A stretch of DNA of 64,000 bases from Ruminococcus sp. OA3 (GCF_022440845.1 NZ_JAKNTO010000001.1:372001-436000), one strand, 5' to 3'. Numbered from the stretch's first letter, positions 8,317 to 17,062 are shown. Numbers and translations: made by a program. Notes: generated by a model from the letters alone, not told the origin.

Positions 8317-9018
8317 ATGTTTTATCCATTTTATTTTGACCCTACGTATTTTTTAGTGATCATCGGAGCTGTCCTGTGTCTGCTTGCCTCCGCAAAGGTG
8401 CGCTCCACCTACTCCCGATATCAGCAGGTCCGCAGCGCATCCGGTCTCACCGGATGCGAGGCAGCACAGCGGATCCTGCATTATTCAGGAATTAACGATG
8501 TACGTGTTGAACATGTTCCGGGAAACCTGACCGATCATTATGACCCCCGCTCCAAAGTACTGCGCCTGTCCGATTCCACATACAATTCCCCGTCTGTGGC
8601 AGCGATCGGCGTTGCAGCGCACGAGTGCGGGCATGCAGTACAGCACGCGAAAGGATATGCACCATTGAGCCTGAGGAGTGCACTGGTTCCTGTTGCGAAT
8701 TTCGGTTCAACAATCGCCTGGCCGCTGATCATCATTGGTTTTTTATTTAACAACCAGACTTCCAGTCTGCTGATCACGATTGGCATCGTAGCCTTTTCGC
8801 TGGCTGTATTATTCCAGATCGTGACTTTACCCGTGGAATTCAATGCATCCAGCAGGGCGCTGGCTGTTCTGGGTGAGACCGGTATGCTCCAGACCGAAGA
8901 ATTGTCCATGACAAGGAAAGTACTCTCCGCTGCAGCGCTCACCTATGTGGCGAGTGCCGCCTCCGCAATTCTGCAGCTGCTGCGTCTGGTGCTGTTAAGT
9001 AACCGAAGGAATGACTGA
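8317..9018 (+). CDS. YugP-like membrane zinc metallopeptidase
   Basis: 233 residues with the HExxH motif HECGH at residues 102-106, an N-terminal membrane helix (10-27) and two further hydrophobic stretches after residue 115. It continues EFNASSRALAVL, which provides the third metal ligand in the Zn_peptidase_2 family (B. subtilis YugP type). Predicted to sit in the membrane with a cytosolic or interfacial active site; substrates of this family are not established. The upstream spacing and an AAGGAAGAAGGA site fit the ATG at 8317. It is not obviously linked to its neighbours. Confidence 0.88.
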   Translation: MFYPFYFDPTYFLVIIGAVLCLLASAKVRSTYSRYQQVRSASGLTGCEAAQRILHYSGINDVRVEHVPGNLTDHYDPRSKVLRLSDSTYNSPSVAAIGVAAHECGHAVQHAKGYAPLSLRSALVPVANFGSTIAWPLIIIGFLFNNQTSSLLITIGIVAFSLAVLFQIVTLPVEFNASSRALAVLGETGMLQTEELSMTRKVLSAAALTYVASAASAILQLLRLVLLSNRRND

Positions 9019-9107
9019 TCAGCAGATAAAACGCAGTCTTCGCTGCTGTGTGATCCCGCCGAACGTCTCTGCTGTACAGGAAACAAAGTTTTCCATACAA
9101 TAAAAAA

Positions 9108-9147
9108 GTGCCTTAAAACGCGGCATCATGCCATCGTTTTAAGGCAC
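9108..9147. terminator. Intergenic hairpin terminator between convergent genes
   Basis: 13-bp perfect stem (GTGCCTTAAAACG and complement) with a 14-base loop. On the minus strand it is followed by six T residues (complement of 9102-9107), making a strong intrinsic terminator for the UroD-like gene ending at 9160. It may also stop the + strand peptidase transcript. Confidence 0.85.
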
Positions 9148-9159
9148 AACTGTTATTTC

Positions 9160-10398
9160 TTAATATGTTCCAAGCTCCCAGGTCGTCTCCGCCCAGGCAT
9201 CCATGTTCTCCTTCTTTGCCTCATCCAGCACGATTGAGCAGTCCATAATGAACCCTCCTCCGGGAGCTCCGATGTCCATAACCTTCTTGGTCTCCTCTAT
9301 CACGCGTTCTCTGCTGCCGTAAGCCAGCAGCGGCGTAGAAACATTTCCGCAGATACAGGAAGTCTGTCCTACAATCCGCTTCGCCTCTGCCAGGTCTACA
9401 TCCTCGAACATATAGATCACTTTTCCCTTTGGAACATCCGCTATGATGTCCAGACGATGGTTGTACGCACCCTCGCAGAATACATACGGCGTCACGCCGA
9501 TATCGATGAGCGCCATGATCAGTGCTTTTAATCCAGGCCAGTAAAACTTCCGGTAATTGTCCGGGCTCATGAAGGCGTCGATTCCGGCATGCAGCGGTAT
9601 AAACATAAAATCAAGATTTGCAGCCTTTGCAGAAGCCACAGCACCTTCCACGCAGAGTGGTGTCATATATTCAAGTGCCGCCAGCAGCTCATCCGGATTA
9701 TCGTAGATATCATTGACCGTATTCATAAAACCACGGATATTGTCGCCGAACATATCAAACGGACATGTCTGTGCTCCTGCTGCTCCCAGTGGGAATCCTT
9801 TTTCCGCTATCGCTCCCACGATCTGATTCAGGCCGCTGAACCATTTGGCTGCCGCCTCGCCCCCCCGCATTAAAGTCTGCAGCGCCGACTGCACTTCCGG
9901 GTCTGCAAATGATGCCAGTCCGATATACAGCGCATATTCTACCGGATTATTAAAGCTGATCTTTGACAACCCCGCCAGTCCCGCAAATTTTCTTGGATAC
10001 ACTTTCGTCATGAAAAAATGGCTAGGGTCATGCAGGAATTCCGGATATTCATCATCCATCAGATAGCACTTGTCGTGAATCTGGAATGACGCATCCAGCT
10101 TCAGCCCGCTCTCCGGTCCCGGGCATTTCAGATACGTGCTGCCCATCAGTTCAGGCGGGTCTGTAGGATACATAACAGGCGCCCATGCAAGATCGGGTGC
10201 GTAATCATCCAGAAATCCCATGACGCCTGGCGCAACATTTCTGATATCTTTCATCGCATCATACATGGAAATTCCGTAGCCTCTGGCATAGTAATTTCCG
10301 ATCTTTGGCGCAAACGGTACACGGTCAGGCTCTCTCAGCTCAATTACATCCCTGATCCGTTTACTCCTCTTCTCCAAACTGTCGCTCGGTTTAGCCAT
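9160..10398 (-). CDS. Second UroD-family methyltransferase-like protein
   Basis: 412 residues, longer than the first UroD-like protein at 4130 and only distantly similar. Early barrel residues ELREPDRVPFAPKIG match the UroD N-terminal pattern. CEGAYNHRLDII and CICGNVSTPLL supply candidate zinc-type Cys/His positions near the C-terminus, followed by GGGFIMDC. Likely a corrinoid or thiol methyltransferase-related protein rather than a heme enzyme. AGGAGGAGG precedes the ATG. It is monocistronic, with its own promoter and terminator. A link with the GPH/UroD/PucR locus 3 kb away is suggested only by family membership. Confidence 0.72.
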   Translation of the reverse strand: MAKPSDSLEKRSKRIRDVIELREPDRVPFAPKIGNYYARGYGISMYDAMKDIRNVAPGVMGFLDDYAPDLAWAPVMYPTDPPELMGSTYLKCPGPESGLKLDASFQIHDKCYLMDDEYPEFLHDPSHFFMTKVYPRKFAGLAGLSKISFNNPVEYALYIGLASFADPEVQSALQTLMRGGEAAAKWFSGLNQIVGAIAEKGFPLGAAGAQTCPFDMFGDNIRGFMNTVNDIYDNPDELLAALEYMTPLCVEGAVASAKAANLDFMFIPLHAGIDAFMSPDNYRKFYWPGLKALIMALIDIGVTPYVFCEGAYNHRLDIIADVPKGKVIYMFEDVDLAEAKRIVGQTSCICGNVSTPLLAYGSRERVIEETKKVMDIGAPGGGFIMDCSIVLDEAKKENMDAWAETTWELGTY

Positions 10399-10453
10399 AT
10401 GCCTCCTCCTTTCAGATACTCAATAAGTTCCTCCGCAATAATTCTGTAACTAT

Positions 10454-10482
10454 ATCTTAGCACACGCTAATTGCCCGGTCAA
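10454..10482 (-). promoter_or_regulatory. Sigma-A promoter of the second UroD-like gene, with embedded palindrome
   Basis: Minus strand TTGACC at 10482-10477, 17-base spacer, TAAGAT at 10459-10454. The spacer edge contains TTAGC-ACAC-GCTAA (10457-10470), a 5-bp inverted repeat that could be a repressor site overlapping the -10. Confidence 0.6.
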
Positions 10483-10573
10483 TAATATTAAAATCATCAT
10501 TATTTTTTACAATTACTTGTGCACTATTACTATATTATGCTGCTCCTGCACTTATAATGAACAGCAAAAGAAA

Positions 10574-10606
10574 AACCGCATTATGGATTCTCTCCATAAC
10601 ACGGTT
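10574..10606 (-). terminator. Rho-independent terminator after foldase gene
   Basis: Near-complete 14-bp stem (two mismatched pairs) around the loop TTCTC. On the minus strand it is followed by TTTTTCTTTT. It sits 12 bases downstream of the stop of the gene ending at 10618. Confidence 0.85.
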
Positions 10607-10617
10607 GTCTGTCAATC

Positions 10618-11829
10618 TTATTCAGCTGCTTCTTCCGTAGCTTCCGGCGTTTCCTCAGCGCTCTTATCTGCCGCACTGTCATCTGCCTGTTCTGCATCCG
10701 ATCCTGTATCTGCATCTGCAGCTACTTCTTTAATCTCAGCATTGTCTACAATAAAGTTGGTTACTCTCTGAAGCATAATTGACTGATATACGCTCTCTTC
10801 GCCATACTGCTTGTAGAGTTCATCCTCCGTCATGCTGTACTGCTCCAGATATCCGTCCAGCGCCTCTTTATACTCTTTATCATCAGTGCTGAAGCCTTCC
10901 TTGTCAGCGATCGCCTTCATCACCAGCATCTGAGCGGCAACATTTTGTCCGTATGTCTCTTTCTGAGCCTCGTAGTCTTCCTTGCTTACTCCCTGCGCCT
11001 CGATGTATTCGTCGATCGTCTGGCTGGAATAGTCTGCGTATGTCTTAATTTGGCTCTCGAATACTTCTTTCCCATAATCCAGCAGTTCTTCCGGATATTC
11101 ATTGATCGTGGACGCACTGACCACCTGCTGCCATGCCGTTGTCGAAAGACTTTCTGTGGCCTGGCTTTCATAATAATCTTCCAGATCCTTGCGTATTCCC
11201 GCACGGTATTCGTCTACCGTTTTGAATTCAGAATTTGCGGCAACCCATTCATCACTGATCTCCGTTGCCGGACGTTTGATTGCATTAATTGTAACTGTAA
11301 ACACAACATCTTTACCGCCAAGTTCCTCCGAATAGTCCTCAGGGAATGTCAGGTCCAGTTCCACAGTCTGCCCCTTTGTTGTTCCTACCAGCCCATCCTC
11401 AAAGCCCTCGATAAACTGTCCCGACCCAATAGTCAGATCGGATCCCTCCGCACTTCCGCCGTCAAATTCTTTACCGTCCACCTTTCCAACATAATCGATG
11501 TTGACAGTATCGCCCTCTTCCACCTTTGCATTTTCGTCTGTCAGTTCGATGGGCGAGGTGGACAACGCATAGGTTATCTCAGAGTCAATATTCTCGTCAG
11601 TAACCTGTGTTACCTTCTTCTCCACAGTGATTCCATTATATTCTCCGAGCGTGATACTTTTTTCCAGGTCAATACCATCCAGAGACGGCATCCTGGGACC
11701 GCTTACCTCTTCGTCGGACGCCTCCGTCTGTGATTCTTTCTCTTTCTCCTTATCAGACTTGGCGCATCCTGAAATCATTGTCGCTGCTACAAAGACACAC
11801 AGCAGCCCGCTCAATATTCTTTTTTTCAT
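10618..11829 (-). CDS. Trigger-factor-like FKBP-type lipoprotein foldase
   Basis: Lipoprotein signal with lipobox TMISGC, so predicted to be exported and lipid-anchored. After a charged linker rich in Lys, Glu and Asp, an FKBP domain follows (DTVNIDYVGKVDGKEFDGGS, then GQFIEGFEDGLVGTTKGQ and VVFTVTINAI), and then a helical trigger-factor C-terminal chaperone region (DEYRAGIRKDLEDYYESQA and onward). Cytosolic trigger factor lacks an export signal, so this is an extracytoplasmic peptidyl-prolyl isomerase/chaperone, analogous in role to PrsA. The start at 11829 has GAGG 6 nt upstream; the ATG at 11856 would place charged residues ahead of the signal. Substrates are probably secreted proteins; which ones is unknown. 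Confidence 0.85.
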   Translation of the reverse strand: MKKRILSGLLCVFVAATMISGCAKSDKEKEKESQTEASDEEVSGPRMPSLDGIDLEKSITLGEYNGITVEKKVTQVTDENIDSEITYALSTSPIELTDENAKVEEGDTVNIDYVGKVDGKEFDGGSAEGSDLTIGSGQFIEGFEDGLVGTTKGQTVELDLTFPEDYSEELGGKDVVFTVTINAIKRPATEISDEWVAANSEFKTVDEYRAGIRKDLEDYYESQATESLSTTAWQQVVSASTINEYPEELLDYGKEVFESQIKTYADYSSQTIDEYIEAQGVSKEDYEAQKETYGQNVAAQMLVMKAIADKEGFSTDDKEYKEALDGYLEQYSMTEDELYKQYGEESVYQSIMLQRVTNFIVDNAEIKEVAADADTGSDAEQADDSAADKSAEETPEATEEAAE

Positions 11830-11868
11830 AATAATCCTCATAATCCTTTCTGTCACGTAAATCGTGTA

Positions 11869-13581
11869 TTATTCAGCCCCATCCCAGACCTCAAGGCCTG
11901 TCTTCGGGCGGTTTGTATCAAACACCGCTGATACATCAAATAAATCCGAGAGTTTATCCGCACCGTTGTAAAGATCCTGATACATGCGGTATCCATCCAG
12001 GTTTCTTCTTCCCTGGCGCACATAATTTTCTCGTATCTGTACCCAGTACTCATTGGAATCCACATTGCAGAAGAACCGGAATCCCTGATCCCTGAGATAA
12101 TTATACGTCTGATTATCATCCGTATAATCCGTCCAGCTCGCAATATCTGTTCCGAACGGATACAAAATAATATCCGTAGGCCCAATTACATTTGCAACGC
12201 GTTCCTGCCATTTATCAGCGTCTTCCTTAACCTTCTCAAAGCTGCTTCCATAGCTGATATGACCATAGCTGTGGCTGGCAAGTTCCCAGCCGTCATCAAT
12301 AAGTGCCTGCACTACCGGCTTTGCAGCCTCAATTTCTTCCTGATAATTGAATACTCCGTATTCATCAGCATTTTTATTGCCTTCTTCCGCCGTCTTTGCA
12401 AGATCCGGATCTGTACGATATCCCAGCACGCCATTGTATCCCGTAAATGCCAGGATCGCCTTTGCTCCCTTATAGGAAAAATCTGGATGTTCATCGATAA
12501 ATTCATTCAGCACAGGAACAAGGTCATAAGCCCCCGTCACAGTCGTACCATCCGCCTGGATGTACTCCGTTGTAGGACGTCCGTCCTCACCCACCACCAT
12601 GCGGGATGCGTAGCCGTCTCCTATCATATAGAAATAATAGCAGACGTCGTCCTGCGACATTACGAACGGTTTCTTCCCTTCCGGAAGCATGATCTTCCCT
12701 TTTGTAAATTGGGTCTCACCGTTCTCCCCTGTTGTCTCCTCCACCATATCATGAATTCTGACGAGAACATACCCACGGTCATACATCTGCTGCAGAATTC
12801 CTTTGAACTCGTCGATCGTCGTCATGACCTGGTTATAATCACCGATCTTATATTCGTCAGCCCCCGACAGATTCCAGGTGATCGAAGGGTCTGCAACCAG
12901 AATGTGAAAAAATACATGCGGAATAGTCTCCACATCAGCTTCTACCAGCTTTGTTTTGGCAGTTTCATATTCCCTGATCTTAGCCTGGGCGTCACTGTCT
13001 TCCCTGGCCTCAGTCTGCAGCAGCTGAATCGCCCCGTCGTAATCGTAGCCCATTGCCAGACGCTCTGCCTGTGCAACCGTGCTTTCCAGCTTCTTCTGCT
13101 TTTCGTCGGCATCTTTTTTTGCCTGTTCCTGCTGGACCTTTGCCTGTTCTTTTTTCTGATTGCTTCGTTTTACTCCCCAGACGACACCGCCGATACAAAG
13201 GATCAGTACAAGTGCAAGCACGCCCACAACCGTCAGGCGCATGATCATCGCCTTGCGTCTTCGCTGCCGCTGGCGCTCCCTGCGGATCCGCTCACGTCTT
13301 CTTCTCTCCTCATCCGACATACTGGTAACGTCTCTGCTCTGTGCAGCTGTCCTGTTCACAGCCGATCCGGATACTTTCGTGCCGGGCCCCGTCGCTTTCC
13401 CTGATACCGCTGCCTTTTTCGGTACCGCAGATTCTTCTTTGGCCGCCGGCTTTCGGGCAGACGTGCTCTTTTTTCCGTCCGCCGGCTTTCGGGACTTCTT
13501 CTGATTCAGAAATCTATCCTTCAGCCCATCCATTTTGCTTTTGTTTTCTTTCCTATCTTTTGCTTTATTCTCTTTTTCCAT
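11869..13581 (-). CDS. Membrane-anchored polysaccharide deacetylase-family protein (paralog 1)
   Basis: 570 residues. Residues 1-112 are a very basic cytoplasmic tail, a single transmembrane helix spans about 113-136, then comes a charged coiled region and an extracellular NodB-type deacetylase domain. Metal-site motifs are SQDDV (Asp pair) and ASHSYGH (H-x3-H). The likely substrate is a cell-wall or surface polysaccharide N-acetyl group, but the SQDDV sequence departs from the usual TFDDG, so activity is not certain. Only 23 bases separate it from the upstream paralog, which shares the same layout. No strong ribosome site at the ATG (AGGCAG 13 nt upstream). Confidence 0.8.
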   Translation of the reverse strand: MEKENKAKDRKENKSKMDGLKDRFLNQKKSRKPADGKKSTSARKPAAKEESAVPKKAAVSGKATGPGTKVSGSAVNRTAAQSRDVTSMSDEERRRRERIRRERQRQRRRKAMIMRLTVVGVLALVLILCIGGVVWGVKRSNQKKEQAKVQQEQAKKDADEKQKKLESTVAQAERLAMGYDYDGAIQLLQTEAREDSDAQAKIREYETAKTKLVEADVETIPHVFFHILVADPSITWNLSGADEYKIGDYNQVMTTIDEFKGILQQMYDRGYVLVRIHDMVEETTGENGETQFTKGKIMLPEGKKPFVMSQDDVCYYFYMIGDGYASRMVVGEDGRPTTEYIQADGTTVTGAYDLVPVLNEFIDEHPDFSYKGAKAILAFTGYNGVLGYRTDPDLAKTAEEGNKNADEYGVFNYQEEIEAAKPVVQALIDDGWELASHSYGHISYGSSFEKVKEDADKWQERVANVIGPTDIILYPFGTDIASWTDYTDDNQTYNYLRDQGFRFFCNVDSNEYWVQIRENYVRQGRRNLDGYRMYQDLYNGADKLSDLFDVSAVFDTNRPKTGLEVWDGAE

Positions 13582-13604
13582 ACGTACTTTTCTGCCTGTT
13601 CTGC

Positions 13605-15080
13605 TTAAAGACTTGGAACATCAGTCCTTTTCTTATCGAGGACCGTAGCGGCATCAAACAGATCGCTCGTACGGTTCTTCTCACCATGAACATCGTTCCA
13701 CAAACGGTAACCATCCAGATTTCTTCTCCCCTGGCGCAGATAATTGTCCCGAATCTGCAGGAAATACTGTGAAGAGTCCACATTACAGTAAAAATTAAAT
13801 CCCTGGCTTTTAAAATATGCGAACTTTTCATTCTCCATGGTATAATCATGCCAGTCGGCAAGGTCCTGTCCATGGGCAAAGATAACTGTATCAGATCCCC
13901 CCACGAGCGGCGCCACATAGGACTGCCATTTTTCCGTATCCGCCTTAATCGTCTCAAGGCTGGAATCACCGATCCTTATATGCCCCCAGGTATGACTGGC
14001 AAAATCCCATCCTGTTTCCTTGATGGCATCTGCCACCTTTGTCGCCTCGGCAACCTCTTTGTCCCAGTCAAAGTCCGGGTTTTCTGCCATCCATTTCTGC
14101 TGATCCTCAGCCAGATTTTCTTTTGTCTTATAAGCAATATCTGTCCGGTATCCCAGAATGCCATTGTAACCGGTCAGTGCGACCGTCCCACGTGCACCGC
14201 GGTAGGCACCGTCTGGATGCTCTTCCAGAAATTCATTCATCAGAGGAATGCAGTCGTACGCTCCTGTTACAACCGTTCCATCATCCTGAATATATTCACA
14301 TGTAGGTTTGCCGTCTTCACCGATCACCATCTTTGATGCGATTCCTCTTCCATCATAGCTGTGATAATAACTCAGGTCATCCAGTGACAGTACAAATGGT
14401 TTTTTCCCTTCCGGAAGCAGTATCTTGGCTTTCGTAAAGTGGACCGTTCCATCGTCATCAGTCGTCTGGTTCACCAGATCGTGCAGCCTGACCAGGACGT
14501 AGCCGTTGTCATACATCTGCTGTGTGATTGCATTGAACTCATCCACCGTTGTCATCCACTGGCAGAATCCTGCTGTTGCGCTGTCGTTTCCTGTAAATGC
14601 CTTCTCCGGTTCAACCACAAGCGAATGATAGAAAACATGAGTCACCTGATCGATATTCACCGATTTCAGCGTTGATTTGGCGGCTTCGTAAGCAGCTATT
14701 TTAGCAATGATATCCGCGTCTTTATCATAATTTTCAATAGACTTTAACAGCTCCACCGCCTTGTCATAATCATAGCCGACGGTTGCAAGCTCCGCATCCT
14801 TTATGAGCTTCTGACGTTTATCATTTTCCGCTTCCTCGGCCTGTATCTGCTGTTCTTTCTCTGCTTTGGCCTCCTGCTTTTTCGTCATTCCTTTTTTTAC
14901 GCCAAAAGCAACTCCCGCAATGCAGCCTATCAGAATCAGAATCAGCACGCCAAGCGTTGCCGCACGCAGCATCATAGCACGTCTCCTGCGCTGTTTTCTG
15001 CGTTCCCTGCGCCTTTTCTCAATTCTTCTGCGCTGTTTTGGATCTAACTGTTCCAAATTTCGTCTTTGGTCGTTTCCCAT
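13605..15080 (-). CDS. Membrane-anchored polysaccharide deacetylase-family protein (paralog 2)
   Basis: 491 residues, same design as the neighbour downstream: an Arg-rich cytoplasmic tail (residues 1-36), a transmembrane helix at 38-60, a coiled charged region, and a NodB-like domain with SLDDL and ASHTWGH. Extended shared segments (GKKPFV, YIQ-DGT-VTGAYD, GYNGVLGYRTD / GYNGILGYRTD, RQGRRNLDGYR) show tandem duplication. The tail is shorter than in paralog 1. Predicted to face the cell wall and modify polysaccharide or peptidoglycan. Its promoter (TATAAT) is upstream and divergent from the small membrane-protein gene at 15238; paralog 1 is probably in the same transcript. Confidence 0.8.
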   Translation of the reverse strand: MGNDQRRNLEQLDPKQRRRIEKRRRERRKQRRRRAMMLRAATLGVLILILIGCIAGVAFGVKKGMTKKQEAKAEKEQQIQAEEAENDKRQKLIKDAELATVGYDYDKAVELLKSIENYDKDADIIAKIAAYEAAKSTLKSVNIDQVTHVFYHSLVVEPEKAFTGNDSATAGFCQWMTTVDEFNAITQQMYDNGYVLVRLHDLVNQTTDDDGTVHFTKAKILLPEGKKPFVLSLDDLSYYHSYDGRGIASKMVIGEDGKPTCEYIQDDGTVVTGAYDCIPLMNEFLEEHPDGAYRGARGTVALTGYNGILGYRTDIAYKTKENLAEDQQKWMAENPDFDWDKEVAEATKVADAIKETGWDFASHTWGHIRIGDSSLETIKADTEKWQSYVAPLVGGSDTVIFAHGQDLADWHDYTMENEKFAYFKSQGFNFYCNVDSSQYFLQIRDNYLRQGRRNLDGYRLWNDVHGEKNRTSDLFDAATVLDKKRTDVPSL

Positions 15081-15112
15081 TGCTGAATCCCCTATCCTAC
15101 ATATTCTGTTTC

Positions 15113-15140
15113 ATTATAGCACATCCTTACCTGTTTTCTA
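15113..15140 (-). promoter_or_regulatory. Candidate promoter for the deacetylase operon
   Basis: Minus strand TAGAAA at 15140-15135, 16-base spacer, TATAAT at 15118-15113. It lies 33 bases upstream of the ATG at 15080. The -35 is weak (4 of 6 positions). Confidence 0.5.
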
Positions 15141-15173
15141 TCATTTTTTCAACAATTCAGCAAAAATTTATAT

Positions 15174-15202
15174 TTGCCTTTTAAAACAAAGAATGATACA
15201 AT
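15174..15202 (+). promoter_or_regulatory. Sigma-A promoter of the small membrane-protein gene
   Basis: TTGCCT at 15174-15179, 17-base spacer, TACAAT at 15197-15202. It lies 36 bases upstream of the ATG at 15238. Confidence 0.7.
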
Positions 15203-15237
15203 GTGCTATGATAAAGAGAGGGCGAAGGAGGTTACTC

Positions 15238-15687
15238 ATGAAAGTCTGGCATATTTTGCTGATTATTTTAATTATACTTATTGTAGTACTGATCGTACTG
15301 TATTTCCTTGGAAAAAAAGCACAGAAAAAACAGGAAGCACAGAAGGAACAAATCGACGCATCCAAACAACAGGTATCTATGCTTATTATAGATAAAAAGC
15401 GACTGCCCATAAAAGAGTCCGGACTTCCACAGATGGTCATTGACCAGACGCCAAAATTGATGCGGCGTACCAAGCTGCCGATCGTGAAGGCAAAAGTAGG
15501 TCCAAAGATTACAACTCTCGTCGCGGACGAAAAAATCTATGATCTGATTCCCATAAAGAAAGAGGTCAAGGCGATGGTAAGCGGCATCTACATCGTAGAG
15601 GTACGCGGTATGCGTGGTCCGCTGGAAGTGCCTGAACAGAAAAAAGGATTTTTCAAACGTCTGCGCAGCAAAGCAGCAGGCAAGTGA
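15238..15687 (+). CDS. Small single-pass membrane protein of unknown function
   Basis: 149 residues. The ATG at 15238 has AAGGAGGTT 6 nt upstream. A longer open frame upstream lacks a ribosome site and is rejected. Residues 2-24 form one transmembrane helix, then a basic QKKQEAQKEQ stretch, then a folded-looking segment with PIVKAKVGPKITTLVADEKIYDLIPIKKEVKAMVSGIYIVEVRG, and a basic C-terminus. I do not recognise a named family, but the codon pattern and strong start site show a real gene. The soluble part is predicted to be cytoplasmic or extracellular depending on topology. A terminator follows at 15704. Confidence 0.7.
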   Translation: MKVWHILLIILIILIVVLIVLYFLGKKAQKKQEAQKEQIDASKQQVSMLIIDKKRLPIKESGLPQMVIDQTPKLMRRTKLPIVKAKVGPKITTLVADEKIYDLIPIKKEVKAMVSGIYIVEVRGMRGPLEVPEQKKGFFKRLRSKAAGK

Positions 15688-15703
15688 TAATACCGAACGT
15701 ACA

Positions 15704-15746
15704 AAGAAGCCAGAGATTCAGCTTAATGCGAAATCTTTGGCTTCTT
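15704..15746 (+). terminator. Terminator of small membrane-protein gene, overlapping DUF1934 3' end
   Basis: Stem of 15 bp (one mismatch; AAGAAGCC...GGCTTCTT) with a 13-base loop, followed by TTGATTTG. It begins 16 bases after the stop at 15687 and overlaps the last codons of the convergent gene at 15718, so it may also work from the minus strand. Confidence 0.75.
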
Positions 15747-16176
15747 TTGATTTGATATTCATCTCAAGGGAACAGTCCGCAACGTGTTCCTCATTTACTT
15801 CCAGTGCATATTCAATCTTTACATCAATGTTGTCTTCCGCTTCTGCAATCTTCACATGAGTGGCTGCAATGCCCATCTGCATTGTGCCGAACGGTGTCGT
15901 GTAATAAGAGATATTTTTTTTATTCTCCTCAAACACCATATGTACATTGATCACGCCTTTCTTTCTGACCTCCAGAACATCCCCTGAGATTTTCAGCAGG
16001 TTTTTTGCATCCTCCGCGAAACCTTCAAACGCCTCATCATACCGGACATAATGATGTCCATTTCGCTGGTAGTACTCTCCGACCGTAATCACTTCCACCG
16101 GATCCGTATCATCATCATAGCCGTCCTGGCTCATAAACTGAAGTCCTTTGATGCTGATCAATACTTGTTTTGTCAT
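15718..16176 (-). CDS. DUF1934 (YwiB-like) protein
   Basis: 152 residues. Beta-barrel pattern of the DUF1934/YwiB family (VLISIKGLQFM at the start, the central YYTTPFGTMQMGIAATHV, and IKIEYALEVNEEHVADC-like late strands). No catalytic residues are known for the family; it folds like a calycin-type barrel. The ribosome site AAAGG lies 6 nt before the ATG. It is 11 bases downstream of murI, so the two are likely one transcript. Confidence 0.85.
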   Translation of the reverse strand: MTKQVLISIKGLQFMSQDGYDDDTDPVEVITVGEYYQRNGHHYVRYDEAFEGFAEDAKNLLKISGDVLEVRKKGVINVHMVFEENKKNISYYTTPFGTMQMGIAATHVKIAEAEDNIDVKIEYALEVNEEHVADCSLEMNIKSKEAKDFALS

Positions 16177-16187
16177 ACTGTACCTTT

Positions 16188-17009
16188 CTAATACTCCTCA
16201 ATATTTACCTGCTGTGTCGCACGCACATCATACGGCAGGATAGAATTTGCAAATTGTTTAAATTTTTCTGCTGCGTCACTCACATAGAAACGGTAAGGGA
16301 ATTCTTCCTCTTTCACCCCTGGATTATCCATATTCAGTTTTTTCAGCAGGCTACCCAGTTCCCGGGCAGTCTCATACGCCGGATTTACCAGTTCCACCGC
16401 ATCTCCCATGATCTTTTTCACAGTGCTGCGAAGCAGCGGATAATGTGTACATCCCAGAATCAGAGAATCTATATTCTCGTTTTTAAGCTCTTTCAGATAA
16501 CGCCCGGCGACCTCATCTGTCACTGGGTCTTTCAGCCACCCCTCTTCAACAAGCGGAACAAAAAGCGGGCATGCTTTCCCGATCACCGTAATTTCCGGAT
16601 CGATATCGCAGATAAAACTTCGGTACATATGGCTGTGGATTGTACTTTCTGTCCCTATGACTCCGATCCGCTTGTTTTTAGTAACCGATGCTGCCACACG
16701 TGCACCCGGTTTTACCACTCCGATAATCGGTATCTCGAGCTCTTTCTCTATCTCTTCCAGGGCAAGCGCGCTGGCCGTATTACAGGCAACGACAATCGCC
16801 TTCACACCCTGTGTGCGCAGAAAACGGATAATCTGCCGGGAGTAGCGGATGACTGTCTCTTTTGATTTGCTGCCATACGGCACACGAGCTGTATCTCCAA
16901 AATAAACGATCCGTTCGGCAGGCAGATTCCGCATAATCTCACGCGCAACCGTCAAACCGCCCACGCCGGAATCAAAGACCCCTATCGGAGCCAGTCTGTC
17001 TATACTCAT
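16188..17009 (-). CDS. murI: Glutamate racemase
   Basis: Makes D-glutamate for peptidoglycan by interconverting L- and D-glutamate in the cytoplasm. Signature motifs are FDSGVGGLT (residues 12-20), the catalytic cysteine C76 in VACNTASA, and the second catalytic cysteine C187 in LGCTHYPLL. The length of 273 residues is normal. The start at 17009 has GGAG 6 nt upstream; an upstream ATG at 17048 would add 13 atypical residues. It follows spoIIR with 96 bases between, in which an inverted repeat occurs (17039-17062), and is followed closely by DUF1934. Confidence 0.95.
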   Translation of the reverse strand: MSIDRLAPIGVFDSGVGGLTVAREIMRNLPAERIVYFGDTARVPYGSKSKETVIRYSRQIIRFLRTQGVKAIVVACNTASALALEEIEKELEIPIIGVVKPGARVAASVTKNKRIGVIGTESTIHSHMYRSFICDIDPEITVIGKACPLFVPLVEEGWLKDPVTDEVAGRYLKELKNENIDSLILGCTHYPLLRSTVKKIMGDAVELVNPAYETARELGSLLKKLNMDNPGVKEEEFPYRFYVSDAAEKFKQFANSILPYDVRATQQVNIEEY

Positions 17010-17038
17010 ATCAGTTCTCCATCTTTTCATATTCCCAC

Positions 17039-17062
17039 AGGGTACCACTGCAGTGGGACCCT
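17039..17062. repeat. Short near-perfect hairpin upstream of murI
   Basis: 10-base arms (AGGGTACCAC and GTGGGACCCT, one mismatch) around a TGCA loop. No U tract follows on either strand, so it is not a classic terminator. It sits in the spoIIR-murI interval and may affect mRNA processing. Confidence 0.5.

Noticed and set aside
12259-13404. Open frame of about 381 codons on the + strand
   Set aside because: Antisense of the deacetylase paralog 1; no ribosome site or family motif.
17039-17062. T-box leader before murI
   Set aside because: The sequence GTGGTACCC looks partly like a T-box, but the conserved AGGGTGGnACCGCG and the specifier structure are absent.
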